This document shows positions 34,678-43,124 of a stretch of DNA of 63,948 nt, one piece after another (position 1 is the stretch's first letter; the number at the start of each line of letters is the position of its first letter). A program made the translations under genes and the position numbers. Source of the DNA: Pseudomonadota bacterium (GTDB taxonomy: Bacteria > Pseudomonadota > Gammaproteobacteria > Steroidobacterales > MnTg04); contig JACZVC010000020.1 of assembly GCA_022572885.1 (NCBI GenBank), forward strand, positions 1 to 63,948, given 5' to 3'. Under the pieces are notes generated by a model. That model had not been told where the DNA came from and did no database searches. It saw nothing but the letters and a program-made list of their open reading frames with translations.

Positions 34678-36567
34678 TTGAAGCTGTCCGCCACTGCCAA
34701 CCGGCGACCGATTGTCGCTATACGCTACCTTGACGGGCACAGATTGTCCCGCGCATTACGCGCCGGCATGCTGAATGTCATCGCCGACCAGGATCGCCTG
34801 AACCGCATCAATGTTTTCCCCGTGCCCGACGGTGACACCGGGACCAACCTGACCCTGACGATGCGCACCATGATCGGCGCGCTGAAGCGCAAAAGCAGTG
34901 GCCACATTGGCAAGACCCTGATTACCGCAGCCGATGCCGCGCTTGACGGCGCGCGCGGCAATTCAGGCGCGATACTTGCGCAGTTTTTCCAGGGTCTTTG
35001 TGATTCGGCGGCCGAATACCCGATTCTGAATACCAGGCAATTCTCCACGGCCGTCGCCAGCGGTGCACAATACGCCGCACAAGCACTGCAGGAACCGGTA
35101 GAAGGCACAATCCTGACCGTGCTCAGGGATTACTCCAACGCGGTTGCAAACTGGACCGAAAAACGAGCCGGCTCTGATTTTATCGCCTTGCTTCATCATG
35201 GACTGGAACAGGCCAAACGATCACTGGCGAACACGCCGAAACAGCTCGCAGCACTACGCAAGGCAGGGGTAGTGGACGCCGGCGGCCAGGGCTTTGTCGA
35301 TCTGTTGCAGGGGATACATGATTTTGTCGCTTCGGGTTCGCTGAGACCGGGCTCGGATCTGCCTGAGATCGAAGAATACGAACCCGGGCCTGGCGCCGGT
35401 GAGGTCGAAGACCTCGAGTATCGATACTGTACCGAATGCATGGTTAGCGGAACGGAAATCGACCGGCGCAAACTTCGCGAACAGATTTCCGAACTTGGCA
35501 ACAGCATGGTAATCGCAGGCACCCATCGCAAAGTCAAAATTCATATCCATGTCAATCATCCGCAGGAAGTGTTCGAGCGCGCCGGGAAATTTGGCCGGGT
35601 CAGTGCAAGCAAGGCCGATGACATGCATAAACAACAGCTTTCCGCTCACGCACGCGGCAAGGTTGCGGTGATTGCCGACTCGGCGGCCGATATTCCCGAC
35701 GACCAGTTCGAGAAACTCAACATACACATGGTGCCGGTGCAGCTGCATTTCGGCAATCGCACCTACCTGGACAAGGTCAGCATCACTGCAGACGAATTTC
35801 TTGCTTTGCTCGAAAGCCACCCCGAGCATCCACAGACTTCGCAGCCGGCGCCGGGAGACTTTCGGCGACAGTTCGAATTTCTGTGCAGCCACTATGCCGA
35901 AGTTATTTCGATCAGCGTGACCGGCGCGGGGAGCGGCACTTACCAGGCTGCGTTGGCAGCGGCCCGCAGGTTGCCGGGCAAGTCGATTACCTGCATCGAC
36001 AGCCGCAACATATCGATCGGCGAGGGATTGGTTGCCATGTATGCGGCAGAATGTGCGCAGGCAGGCCTCGATGGCGATCGGCTGGTTCGCGCGATAGAGG
36101 AAATTATTCCAAAAACGCGCGCATACGCTTTGCTTGGCGATATCGAATACACCGTCAGGGGCGGCCGGGTATCGCGCTGGGTCAAGCAAGTGGCCGGCCT
36201 GCTGAGAATTTCACCCATTATCACTGCGGACCGCGACGGCAAAGTCACGCTGGCGGGCTTTTTACCGGGCCGCACCAGCCTGGTCCGGAAGTTTCATCGC
36301 TTCGCCTGTAGAAAAATGAAACCCGGGAAAATTTACCGCATCGTGGTCGGCCATGCCGGCTGCCCCGAGCGGGCAAACCGATTGCTGAAATCCCTGCACG
36401 AATCCCTACCTGATTTACACTCCGTTCATCTCGCGGAAGTCGGTAGTGGAATTGCCTGTCATGGCGGGCCAGGCACGCTGGCTCTTGGCATTCAGGAATA
36501 CGATCACCTGCCCGGAGCAGGCAGTGCAGGCCGGCGATCGCCTGCCGATGAACCGAACTGTCTCTAA
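34678..36567 (+). CDS. FakA-FakB-like fusion (DhaL/DAK2 domain plus DegV domain)
   Basis: 629 residues starting with TTG four bases after gspB. Residues about 15-225 form a DhaL/DAK2 ATP-binding domain with NVFPVPDGDTGTNL (51-57 DGDTGTN, the metal-binding Asp residues) and DGARGNSGAILAQFFQG. A middle segment contains YRYCTECMVSG, as in FakA proteins. Residues about 322-600 form a DegV fatty-acid-binding domain: VAVIADSAADIPDD, ISVTGAGSGTYQAA and RGGRVSRWVKQVAGLL. In Firmicutes FakA and FakB are separate chains that phosphorylate exogenous fatty acids. Here both lie on one chain, so I infer a self-contained fatty acid kinase. Confidence 0.88.
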   Translation: MKLSATANRRPIVAIRYLDGHRLSRALRAGMLNVIADQDRLNRINVFPVPDGDTGTNLTLTMRTMIGALKRKSSGHIGKTLITAADAALDGARGNSGAILAQFFQGLCDSAAEYPILNTRQFSTAVASGAQYAAQALQEPVEGTILTVLRDYSNAVANWTEKRAGSDFIALLHHGLEQAKRSLANTPKQLAALRKAGVVDAGGQGFVDLLQGIHDFVASGSLRPGSDLPEIEEYEPGPGAGEVEDLEYRYCTECMVSGTEIDRRKLREQISELGNSMVIAGTHRKVKIHIHVNHPQEVFERAGKFGRVSASKADDMHKQQLSAHARGKVAVIADSAADIPDDQFEKLNIHMVPVQLHFGNRTYLDKVSITADEFLALLESHPEHPQTSQPAPGDFRRQFEFLCSHYAEVISISVTGAGSGTYQAALAAARRLPGKSITCIDSRNISIGEGLVAMYAAECAQAGLDGDRLVRAIEEIIPKTRAYALLGDIEYTVRGGRVSRWVKQVAGLLRISPIITADRDGKVTLAGFLPGRTSLVRKFHRFACRKMKPGKIYRIVVGHAGCPERANRLLKSLHESLPDLHSVHLAEVGSGIACHGGPGTLALGIQEYDHLPGAGSAGRRSPADEPNCL

Positions 36568-36618
36568 GCTGTGGTCATAATTCGCACATCGATGGGAAAA
36601 CCACTGCCACCAGCTTCG

Positions 36619-37746
36619 TCAGACCAGGGCCTGCTCCAGATCGCCGAGCAAATCGTCTATGTTTTCAATGCCGACCGACATCCTCAGCATGTTTTCCGGC
36701 GCCAGGGTGCGCGGCCCTTCGATGGAGGCACGATGCTCGATCAGGGTTTCCACGCCGCCGAGGCTGGTTGCGCGAACCAGCAATTTCAGCCTCGCGAGGA
36801 ACGCCATTGCCTGCGCGGCGTTGTCGCCGGTACAGAAACTCAGCATGGCGCCGTATCCACTCATTTGCCTGCTTGCCAGTTTGTGGCCCGGATGGCTCGC
36901 CAGACCCGGGTAATAAACCCGGGAGACCTGGTCATTGGCCAGCAGGAACTCTGCCAGGCGGGCAGCGTTGTCTGACTGGGCGCGCACTCGCAGGGGCAGG
37001 GTCGATAAGCTACGCATCAGCAACCAGCAATCAAATGCCGACGGCACCGCGCCACCTTTGACCTGAAAATCCCGTACCCAGGAAATATTTTCGTCCTCGG
37101 CCGCCGCAATCACGACCCCGCCGGTCAGATCGCTGTGACCGCCCAGGTACTTGGTTGCGCTATGAATCACCAGGTCGGCGCCCAACGCCAGCGGGTTTTG
37201 CAGTATCGGGGTGGCAAAAGTATTATCGCACGCGAGCAGCAAATTGTGGTCGCGTGCAAGTGCCGCCAGACCGGCGATATCGCACAGCCGCAACAGTGGA
37301 TTGGTTGGTGTTTCGACCCACAGCAGCCGGCTGTTCGGGCCGATCGAATCTCTTACCTCCGCCAGATCCGTCGTATCGACATGGCGTACGACCACCCCCC
37401 AACGGCCGACGATATCGTCGAGCTGTTGCAAAGTGCCATGATATGAATCACGGCAGGCGAGAATCTCGTCGCCGCTTTTCAACAACGAAAACACGGCCAG
37501 GGTAGCGGCAGTACCCGAAGAGAAAGCTACCGCCGCCGTTCCCCCTTCCAGGCTTGCAAGCTTTTCTTCGAGGCGCTCGCGACTGGGATTGGCGGCGCGG
37601 GCGTAACTATAGCCGCTGGGGTAACTGCCATCCGTCTCCCGCAGGAAAGTGGTGGAAAAAGTAATCCCCGGAGCGATCGCGCCGCTGCCCGGGTCGGGCC
37701 GGTGTCCCGCATGCACTGCGCGGGTCTCGAGATGATACTTTTTCAT
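36619..37746 (-). CDS. Transsulfuration-family PLP enzyme (cystathionine gamma-synthase/lyase-like)
   Basis: 375 residues with the Cys/Met metabolism PLP fold: [22 protein letters not shown] (phosphate and substrate region), [20 protein letters not shown], Asp174 in ACDNTFATP (pyridine contact) and the Schiff-base Lys199 in [11 protein letters not shown]. The C-terminal [16 protein letters not shown] is also typical. Cystathionine gamma-synthase, gamma-lyase and methionine gamma-lyase cannot be told apart confidently by eye, so no symbol is given. It overlaps the SRAP gene upstream by four bases, so the two are translated together. Confidence 0.88.
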   Translation of the reverse strand: MKKYHLETRAVHAGHRPDPGSGAIAPGITFSTTFLRETDGSYPSGYSYARAANPSRERLEEKLASLEGGTAAVAFSSGTAATLAVFSLLKSGDEILACRDSYHGTLQQLDDIVGRWGVVVRHVDTTDLAEVRDSIGPNSRLLWVETPTNPLLRLCDIAGLAALARDHNLLLACDNTFATPILQNPLALGADLVIHSATKYLGGHSDLTGGVVIAAAEDENISWVRDFQVKGGAVPSAFDCWLLMRSLSTLPLRVRAQSDNAARLAEFLLANDQVSRVYYPGLASHPGHKLASRQMSGYGAMLSFCTGDNAAQAMAFLARLKLLVRATSLGGVETLIEHRASIEGPRTLAPENMLRMSVGIENIDDLLGDLEQALV

Positions 37747-38426
37747 TGTTGTTCCCCTCGCTGTCCCGGCGCTGCCTCAATCAATTCCGAACCCTGGTTC
37801 CCCGGGCTGTTCACTTTGCGATCGACCGGCCAGGCAACCATCTCGCCGGCCGGTGACGGCAACAGCATCAACCTGAGCCGATCGGCATCCAGCAACGCGC
37901 CCGACAACCAGTCCGTTTGCCGATCCGCGCTCAGGATCACCGGCATCCGATGATGTATGGGCGCAACCAGTTCATTTGCCGTCGTAGTGATAATCGTACA
38001 GGACTCCAGGATCTCGCCTCCTTTGTCCCAACTCTCCCACAGCCCGGCAAATGCCATGGGTCGTTGATCCTGCATGCAAATATAATGAGGCTGTTTTACG
38101 GCGCCGGTTTTTTGCCACTCGTAAAAGCCGTTGGCCAGCACCAGGCAACGCCTGCTCTTGAGCGCGTTTCTGAAGGATGGTTTTTCAGCGATAGTCTCCG
38201 CCCGCGCGTTGATCATGCGGTTGCCGATCGATTTCTCCTGCGCCCAGAACGGCACCAGCCCCCAATGCAGCAGCACCAGTTCCTTGCTGCCATCGCGCCG
38301 CCTGATTACGGGGACATCCTGGGTCGGCGCAATGTTGTAGCGCGGCTGCAGATCGAGCTCGCTATCGACGGCAAAATATTGTCGTATTGCTTCGGCCGGT
38401 GAATAGAAAGCATACCGCCCGCACAT
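37743..38426 (-). CDS. SRAP (HMCES/YedK) abasic-site protection protein
   Basis: 227 residues. The initiator Met is followed by Cys2 (MCGRY), the nucleophile that forms a thiazolidine cross-link with abasic sites in single-stranded DNA. Other active-site residues are present: Asn73-Ala-Arg75 (INARAE), Glu103 in GFYEW and His159 in IHHRMPVIL. The family shields abasic sites in replication forks. A tail of about 25 residues (after KVNSPGNQ) is variable. The gene overlaps the transsulfuration enzyme by four bases and follows the ABC permease by four bases, so it may be part of a longer minus-strand unit starting at 40154. Confidence 0.93.
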   Translation of the reverse strand: MCGRYAFYSPAEAIRQYFAVDSELDLQPRYNIAPTQDVPVIRRRDGSKELVLLHWGLVPFWAQEKSIGNRMINARAETIAEKPSFRNALKSRRCLVLANGFYEWQKTGAVKQPHYICMQDQRPMAFAGLWESWDKGGEILESCTIITTTANELVAPIHHRMPVILSADRQTDWLSGALLDADRLRLMLLPSPAGEMVAWPVDRKVNSPGNQGSELIEAAPGQRGEQQ

Positions 38427-38430
38427 TTTC

Positions 38431-39204
38431 TTATTCCCGAATTCCCCGGCCGGTTTTCATCAGGTAAAGACTCAAAGAAAAGAGCAGCACGATAAAACCG
38501 CTGATAATCATGTATGCCCAGGCAATCGGTATATCGGATACGCCAAGGATTCCGTAGCGAAAGGCGTTGACCATATAGAGAATCGGGTTGGCCTTTGACA
38601 CCTGCTGCCAGAAATCCGGCAACAGGCTGATGCTGTAAAAGACGCCACCAAGGTAGGTTAACGGCGCAAGAACAAAAGTGGGAATAATCGCAATGTCGTC
38701 GAAATCCCTGGCAAAAACGGCGTTGATAAACCCGGCCAGCGAAAAAACGATCGAAGTCAGAAAAACAATGCTAATCGTTATCCAGACATGCTGAACATCT
38801 AGTTTGGTAAAAAATAATGCGATTATCGTTACCGCGACGCCGACCATTAGTCCACGCATCAATCCGCCCGCCACATGGCCAATAATAATGAAAGCGTTGG
38901 GTAGCGGAGAGACCAGCATCTCTTCGATATGCTTACCGAATTTCGCCCCGAAAAAGGATGAGACCACGTTGCCGTAGGAATTCGTAATGACCGACATCAT
39001 AATCAGGCCCGGGGCGATGAACTGCATGTAGTCAAAGCCATCCATTTGCCCGATGCGCTTGCCGATCAGGTTGCCGAAAATAATGAAATACAAAGTCATG
39101 GTGATCGATGGCGGCAGCAGCGTCTGCATCCAGATCCGCATGATCCGCTTGTATTCCCGATAGACTATGGTCTGCAAACCAATCAGGTCGGCCTTGAGTC
39201 TCAT
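38431..39204 (-). CDS. yadH: ABC-2 type permease (YadH-like)
   Basis: 257 residues with six predicted membrane helices. It begins LQTIVYREYKRIMRIWMQTLLPPSITMTLYFIIFG, which is close to the YadH/ABC-2 permease start, and contains DGFDYMQFIAPGLIMMSVI and the LAPLTYLGGVFYSISLLP segment characteristic of the family. It overlaps the ATPase gene by four bases. YadGH-type exporters are widespread in Gammaproteobacteria, with unknown substrates; the resemblance to YadH is strong by motif, but identity was not computed. Confidence 0.85.
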   Translation of the reverse strand: MRLKADLIGLQTIVYREYKRIMRIWMQTLLPPSITMTLYFIIFGNLIGKRIGQMDGFDYMQFIAPGLIMMSVITNSYGNVVSSFFGAKFGKHIEEMLVSPLPNAFIIIGHVAGGLMRGLMVGVAVTIIALFFTKLDVQHVWITISIVFLTSIVFSLAGFINAVFARDFDDIAIIPTFVLAPLTYLGGVFYSISLLPDFWQQVSKANPILYMVNAFRYGILGVSDIPIAWAYMIISGFIVLLFSLSLYLMKTGRGIRE

Positions 39205-40154
39205 GGATCGGTTCCCGGTTCAGCGTCGGCGCCCTGGTGGTTGCCCTTGCTCTCGACCAACCTCATAAACAACTCCTCAAGCCGGTTGGACTTGTTTCTC
39301 ATACTGCAGGCCGTCAGCCCCAGGGCCGAAAATTTCTCGAAAACCTGGTTCAGGTTTTGGTCCGGCCCGATTTCGATTTCGAGCGAATTTTCGTCCACCT
39401 GCCGCACCACGAAACCATCGATCGTCGGTGTCTCGTCGATCTCTTCGCAAAGGTTGAAAACAAAGGTTTCGACCTGCAGCTTGCGCAAAACCCGGCTCAT
39501 GCGGTCATTAACGACGATCTTCCCCTGGTCGATGATCGCAACATTCCGGCACAGGCTTTCCGCTTCCTCCAGGTAGTGGGTGGTCAGGATGATCGTCGTG
39601 CCTTGTTCGTTGATGCGGCGGATGAAATCCCACATGGACCGGCGAATCTCAATGTCGACCCCCGCCGTAGGTTCATCCAGTATAAGCAGGCGGGGCTCAT
39701 GCACCAGCGCCCGCGCAATCATCAGGCGACGCTTCATGCCACCGGACAAGGTTCGTGATAATTCCTGCCTTTTGTCCCAAAGTTGCAATTGGCGCAGGTA
39801 TTTTTCCGCCCGCTTCCGCGCCAGGGACCGAGGAATCCCGTAATACCCGGCCTGATTCAGAACGACATTGCTGACTTTTTCGAACTGGTTGAAATTGATT
39901 TCCTGTGGCACGACTCCGATGCAGGCTTTTGCGCTATCCAGATCCTCGTCGATATCGTAATCGAAGACGCTGACCATCCCGGCGGTCTTGTTGACCAGCG
40001 ACGTCACGATACCGATTATTGTGGTCTTGCCGGCGCCATTTGGCCCGAGCAACGCAAAAAAATCACCTTCCTCGACCTCCAGGTCGATACCTTTCAGGGC
40101 CTGCACACCGTTGGCATAGGTTTTTTGCAGACCGGATATGGAAAGTGCTTTCAT
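39201..40154 (-). CDS. yadG: ABC transporter ATP-binding protein (YadG-like)
   Basis: 317 residues from the ATG at 40154, chosen because GGTAAC lies upstream and the family starts with the MKALSISGL-type sequence; an earlier ATG at 40193 adds 13 residues. Walker A is GPNGAGKTT, the signature is LSGGMKRRLMIARAL, Walker B is LLILDEPTAGVDIE and the switch is LTTHYLEEAE. The C-terminal about 80 residues form a regulatory tail. It pairs with the permease downstream by an ATGA-type four-base overlap. Together they export an unknown substrate. Confidence 0.88.
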   Translation of the reverse strand: MKALSISGLQKTYANGVQALKGIDLEVEEGDFFALLGPNGAGKTTIIGIVTSLVNKTAGMVSVFDYDIDEDLDSAKACIGVVPQEINFNQFEKVSNVVLNQAGYYGIPRSLARKRAEKYLRQLQLWDKRQELSRTLSGGMKRRLMIARALVHEPRLLILDEPTAGVDIEIRRSMWDFIRRINEQGTTIILTTHYLEEAESLCRNVAIIDQGKIVVNDRMSRVLRKLQVETFVFNLCEEIDETPTIDGFVVRQVDENSLEIEIGPDQNLNQVFEKFSALGLTACSMRNKSNRLEELFMRLVESKGNHQGADAEPGTDP

Positions 40155-40221
40155 AACAGTTACCAGCTTTGCCCGGGTCGGGTCGGGGTTCAAAATCAGG
40201 AAGGGGGAATTCTAGCAAAGC

Positions 40222-40851
40222 ATGAGCAAAGGATACGACACCCGGATGAATCGGCAAGCGTACGAGACGTCGATCGAGTGGTTATGCGGGCGGGACGAGG
40301 ATTTCAAAAAAGTCGTCAATCGCCACGGTCTGCCGCCGATGTGGCAACGAAAGCCGGGCTTTGTCACGTTGATCCACACCATACTGGAACAACAGGTGTC
40401 GCTGGCCAGCGCCAAAGCGGTCTTGAACAAGCTCAGGAAAATCTGTACTCCGCTCGACCCAGAGACTCTGCTTGGGCTGTCGAGCGCGCAACTGGCTTCG
40501 GCCGGGTTCAGCCGGCAAAAGATGCGTTATTGCCGCGCGCTCGCGGAGGCCATAGCCAGCGGAGACTTGTATCTCAGGAGACTTCACAAGCTGGATGATG
40601 ATGCATTCCGCAAGGAAATTACGGCTTACCCCGGTATCGGACCGTGGACCGCGAATGTTTACTTGCTGATGGCGCTGGGCAGACCCGATATCTGGCCGAG
40701 CGGAGATCTCGCGCTACAGGCCGCCGCGCAATCGCTGAAAAACCTGAAAACGAGGCCATCGCCGGAAAAACTGGACCGGATCGGCGAGAAATGGCGGCCC
40801 TATCGTTCCTCGGCGGCGCGCATACTGTGGCATCACTACCAAAAAAACTGA
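40222..40851 (+). CDS. DNA-3-methyladenine glycosylase II-like protein
   Basis: 209 residues of the HhH-GPD superfamily. The helix-hairpin-helix reads YPGIGPWTANVYLLMALGRPD at 136-156, and the catalytic Asp162 lies in WPSGDLAL, as in AlkA. The ILEQQVSLASAKAVLNKL segment is also family-typical. It excises alkylated purines in base excision repair. Compared with E. coli AlkA (282 residues) it lacks the N-terminal beta domain, as many short homologues do. It is transcribed divergently from the YadG-like gene (67 bases apart) and is followed after four bases by the DUF1648 gene. Confidence 0.88.
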   Translation: MSKGYDTRMNRQAYETSIEWLCGRDEDFKKVVNRHGLPPMWQRKPGFVTLIHTILEQQVSLASAKAVLNKLRKICTPLDPETLLGLSSAQLASAGFSRQKMRYCRALAEAIASGDLYLRRLHKLDDDAFRKEITAYPGIGPWTANVYLLMALGRPDIWPSGDLALQAAAQSLKNLKTRPSPEKLDRIGEKWRPYRSSAARILWHHYQKN

Positions 40852-40855
40852 GCTT

Positions 40856-41347
40856 ATGATTCTGAAACGCATATGGCCTTTCCTTGTAATTCTGGCTCTT
40901 GGCATGGTGCAGTTGGCCGTGTACTACCCGCAATTGCCGGAGACGATGTCCGTTCACTTCAACAAAGACGGGCTGGCCAACGGGTGGTCGAGCCGCAAAG
41001 TTTATTTCTCCATACAGATCGGCCTGCTGGTCATGCTGACTGGGATCGCGGTGTTTGCGCCGCTGTGGAGCCTCCGACCCGGAATGAAGTTTCACCTGCC
41101 AAACCGCGAGTATTGGCTGGCCAAGGAAAGAAAAGAGGAAACGATGGCCTGGGTAGAAAACAGTTATCGCAAATTGTTTCTGCTATCGATGATCCTGATG
41201 TTACTGGTCAGCGAGCAGGTGTTGAGGGCGAATCTCAGTCAGCCTGTGCGCCTGGACTCTACCCTGTTTCTGGTGGCGCTAGGCATATATTTTCTGATCA
41301 TCGCCGCGTGGCTGATCCGGCTGTTCAGAAGATTTCGCAGACCGTGA
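40856..41347 (+). CDS. DUF1648-family membrane protein
   Basis: 163 residues with four hydrophobic segments (about 6-22, 50-70, 108-122, 133-153). Between the first two lies the DUF1648 hallmark PQLPETMSVHFNKDGLANGW, in which a short extracytoplasmic loop carries the HFN..G motif. It starts four bases after the glycosylase stop, so the two are co-transcribed. The family has no established biochemical role; members occur with SdpI-type immunity proteins, which is background and not evidence for that role here. Confidence 0.8.
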   Translation: MILKRIWPFLVILALGMVQLAVYYPQLPETMSVHFNKDGLANGWSSRKVYFSIQIGLLVMLTGIAVFAPLWSLRPGMKFHLPNREYWLAKERKEETMAWVENSYRKLFLLSMILMLLVSEQVLRANLSQPVRLDSTLFLVALGIYFLIIAAWLIRLFRRFRRP

Positions 41348-41363
41348 CCAGCAACAACCGGTA

Positions 41364-41585
41364 TCAAAGCCGATGAGTCCCATGCAAATAGCAAGGATCA
41401 GCGTCTGATGCTGCTGTTCTTACATGCATTGCATGCCTCGCCGCATGGTGAAATGGAACTGAATCAAACTCTGCACCCACGCCGAGCAATGCTTCTCCAA
41501 TCAAACCCTCGCCGGCCGGAGCGATACAACCGATCAGCGCCTGTCCGTATAACAATGCCGTACCGATAACAAATACCCTGATCAC
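41364..41585 (-). CDS. Small hypothetical protein with signal-like N terminus
   Basis: 73 residues starting with GTG. Support comes from a very good ribosome site (GAGGGGAAATC before GTG) and a hydrophobic N terminus (IRVFVIGTALLYGQALIGC) that resembles a secretion or lipoprotein signal with Cys20. The rest is short and His-rich (PFHHAARHAMHV). It lies just downstream of the FlhD-like gene on the same strand (51 bases apart) and could be co-transcribed. No family is recognised, and the coding call is uncertain. Confidence 0.35.
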   Translation of the reverse strand: MIRVFVIGTALLYGQALIGCIAPAGEGLIGEALLGVGAEFDSVPFHHAARHAMHVRTAASDADPCYLHGTHRL

Positions 41586-41635
41586 GATTTCCCCTCTTGC
41601 CTCCTGTCATATGATGCGTCGGCCGGGAAGGAGTT

Positions 41636-42238
41636 CTAGCGCCCTGTCGTATGCAGGCCTCCCGCTGCCGCAGCAAGCAACTGCATACCCTGCAGGCGGG
41701 TCGATTTCAGGACAAATTCTCCCGGGTCCCTGGCCGCCCTGACCAGGCCTTGCCAAAAAAGAGGCGCCCACAGGAAATTCGCACGCAGACGCAGCTTCCC
41801 CTGGCACTCCTGGGCTCTGAGCATGTTGATCGAGCACCTCAGCAGCTTCTGGCGCTCGGCTTCACCGACACCCAGAACCAGCGAACTCGTCTCGCTACCG
41901 GCGCCCGCAAGCGAACGGCAAAAAGTCGCCGCCAGCAAAACCAGGGCGGAGTCGTCGCGCATGGCACCTTCCCGGTATACCGAGGACGGTTCCGCGCTCA
42001 GCAAATGGTCTGAAAAATCGACCCGAAAAAGGGCGAAGGGACCGCCCGCCAGTCGGTTTATCGCCCTTGCATCAAGTTTTCGCAGGCCACACGGCGGCGG
42101 CCGGCGTATTTCATGCCGCACCGGCGATGAGATACAGCGGTCGATAAAGGACAGGTTCAAATCCATCAAGTCCATGCATTGTTCCGCCTTGAGAATCATG
42201 TGGTGCTGGCTTGTTTGGCCATATTCGTTGGTGTCCAT
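41636..42238 (-). CDS. FlhD-like transcriptional regulator subunit (divergent)
   Basis: 200 residues from the ATG at 42238, which has GGGGAGA at ideal spacing; an in-frame start at 42286 would lack one. Residues about 22-100 resemble FlhD: MDLMDLNLSFIDRC matches the DINLSYLLLAQ start of FlhD, and LRKLDARAINRLAGGPFALFRVDF matches the [25 protein letters not shown] stretch. Beyond that lies an extra C-terminal part of about 80 residues with no recognised match. The neighbouring divergent gene encodes a FlhC-like protein. FlhD4C2 activates flagellar class II promoters, but no flagellar gene is in the window. The match is weak and rests on pattern reading. Confidence 0.6.
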   Translation of the reverse strand: MDTNEYGQTSQHHMILKAEQCMDLMDLNLSFIDRCISSPVRHEIRRPPPCGLRKLDARAINRLAGGPFALFRVDFSDHLLSAEPSSVYREGAMRDDSALVLLAATFCRSLAGAGSETSSLVLGVGEAERQKLLRCSINMLRAQECQGKLRLRANFLWAPLFWQGLVRAARDPGEFVLKSTRLQGMQLLAAAAGGLHTTGR

Positions 42239-42340
42239 AGTGCAATCTCCCCTGTTTGCACAAAAATAGTGGTTGAAAAAGCCCATATAAAGAGTAGTAT
42301 CTCCCTAAAATGGTCAAAAAGGAACAGTTAAGGCGAAAAT

Positions 42341-42886
42341 ATGAAAGTTACCGAAGAACGATATCTCAGGGAGCGACAATGCTTCGACCTTGCAATCAGG
42401 ATGATCGGGCATGAGGCAAGAACCCAGACCATACAAAGCTGTACCCACCTGTCCGAAGACCGAATCCGCAAGCTTTACCGCAATTTCTTCAAATTCTCGG
42501 CCTCGAGCAATGTCCGCCGGCACCGTGGCAAGGCGCCCAGACGGTGTGAATATTTTGTCGAAACGCTGGCAACACAAGTTGAAGCGGCCACCCTCGCCGC
42601 GCTTTTTATCACCGGCGGCATGCTGATCCGGAAAACGAGTCCGCTCATGCGGGAAAAAAACCTCGGCTTTGGCCACGCCTTTTGCCGGGTCTACGATCGC
42701 TTCCTCGACTTTCATCCGTCTCCACGCATCAGCTTCGACCACGGTTGGTTCCTGCTCGAGGCGTTACTTGAAGGGGACGAGCTGGCTTTGCGCGCTTGCG
42801 CGATCTGCAACAATTGGTACCCGCATGACATCCTTGGCCTGCGCCCATTGAAATGCCCCGGGTGCCGCGTCCTCAAGCTGGGCTAA
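42341..42886 (+). CDS. FlhC-like transcriptional regulator with zinc-binding cysteines
   Basis: 181 residues. The start ERYLRERQCFDLAIRMIGHEARTQTIQSCTHLSEDRIRKLYR resembles FlhC ([34 protein letters not shown]). Four Cys residues are placed as in the E. coli zinc site: Cys153-x2-Cys156 and Cys172-x2-Cys175, with 15 residues between the pairs. AAG lies upstream of the ATG. It is divergent to the FlhD-like gene over a 102-base shared promoter region, unlike the standard flhDC operon. FlhC is the DNA-contacting subunit of FlhD4C2. The target genes here are unknown. Confidence 0.75.
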   Translation: MKVTEERYLRERQCFDLAIRMIGHEARTQTIQSCTHLSEDRIRKLYRNFFKFSASSNVRRHRGKAPRRCEYFVETLATQVEAATLAALFITGGMLIRKTSPLMREKNLGFGHAFCRVYDRFLDFHPSPRISFDHGWFLLEALLEGDELALRACAICNNWYPHDILGLRPLKCPGCRVLKLG

Positions 42887-42962
42887 GCCGGCAAAACCGG
42901 AATCGCCAGCGCTCACGGCGAGGATGGTTCCTGCCGGTATAATCCCAGCCGGGGGAGCAACG

Positions 42963-43109
42963 ATGCCAAGCAAACCACATTTTTTCGCCAGTCACTCTTT
43001 CGAGCGCATGGCCCATCGGCGCGGTCAGGACGTCTGGCTGGAACCAATCCGCCGCAGCGGCAAAAGCCAGCCACCATGGCCGGAAACCGCAGACTGGCTG
43101 CGAAAGTAA
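42963..43109 (+). CDS. Small hypothetical protein (48 residues)
   Basis: A 48-codon frame with a strong ribosome site (GGGGGAGCAACG before ATG). The product MPSKPHFFASHSFERMAHRRGQD.. is basic and Trp/Pro-rich (WLEPIRR, PPWPETADWL). No family is recognised. It ends 15 bases before the NRDE gene in the same direction, so it may belong to that transcript. The evidence is only the ribosome site and its position. Confidence 0.35.
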   Translation: MPSKPHFFASHSFERMAHRRGQDVWLEPIRRSGKSQPPWPETADWLRK

Positions 43110-43124
43110 GCACAGGCGTAGATT

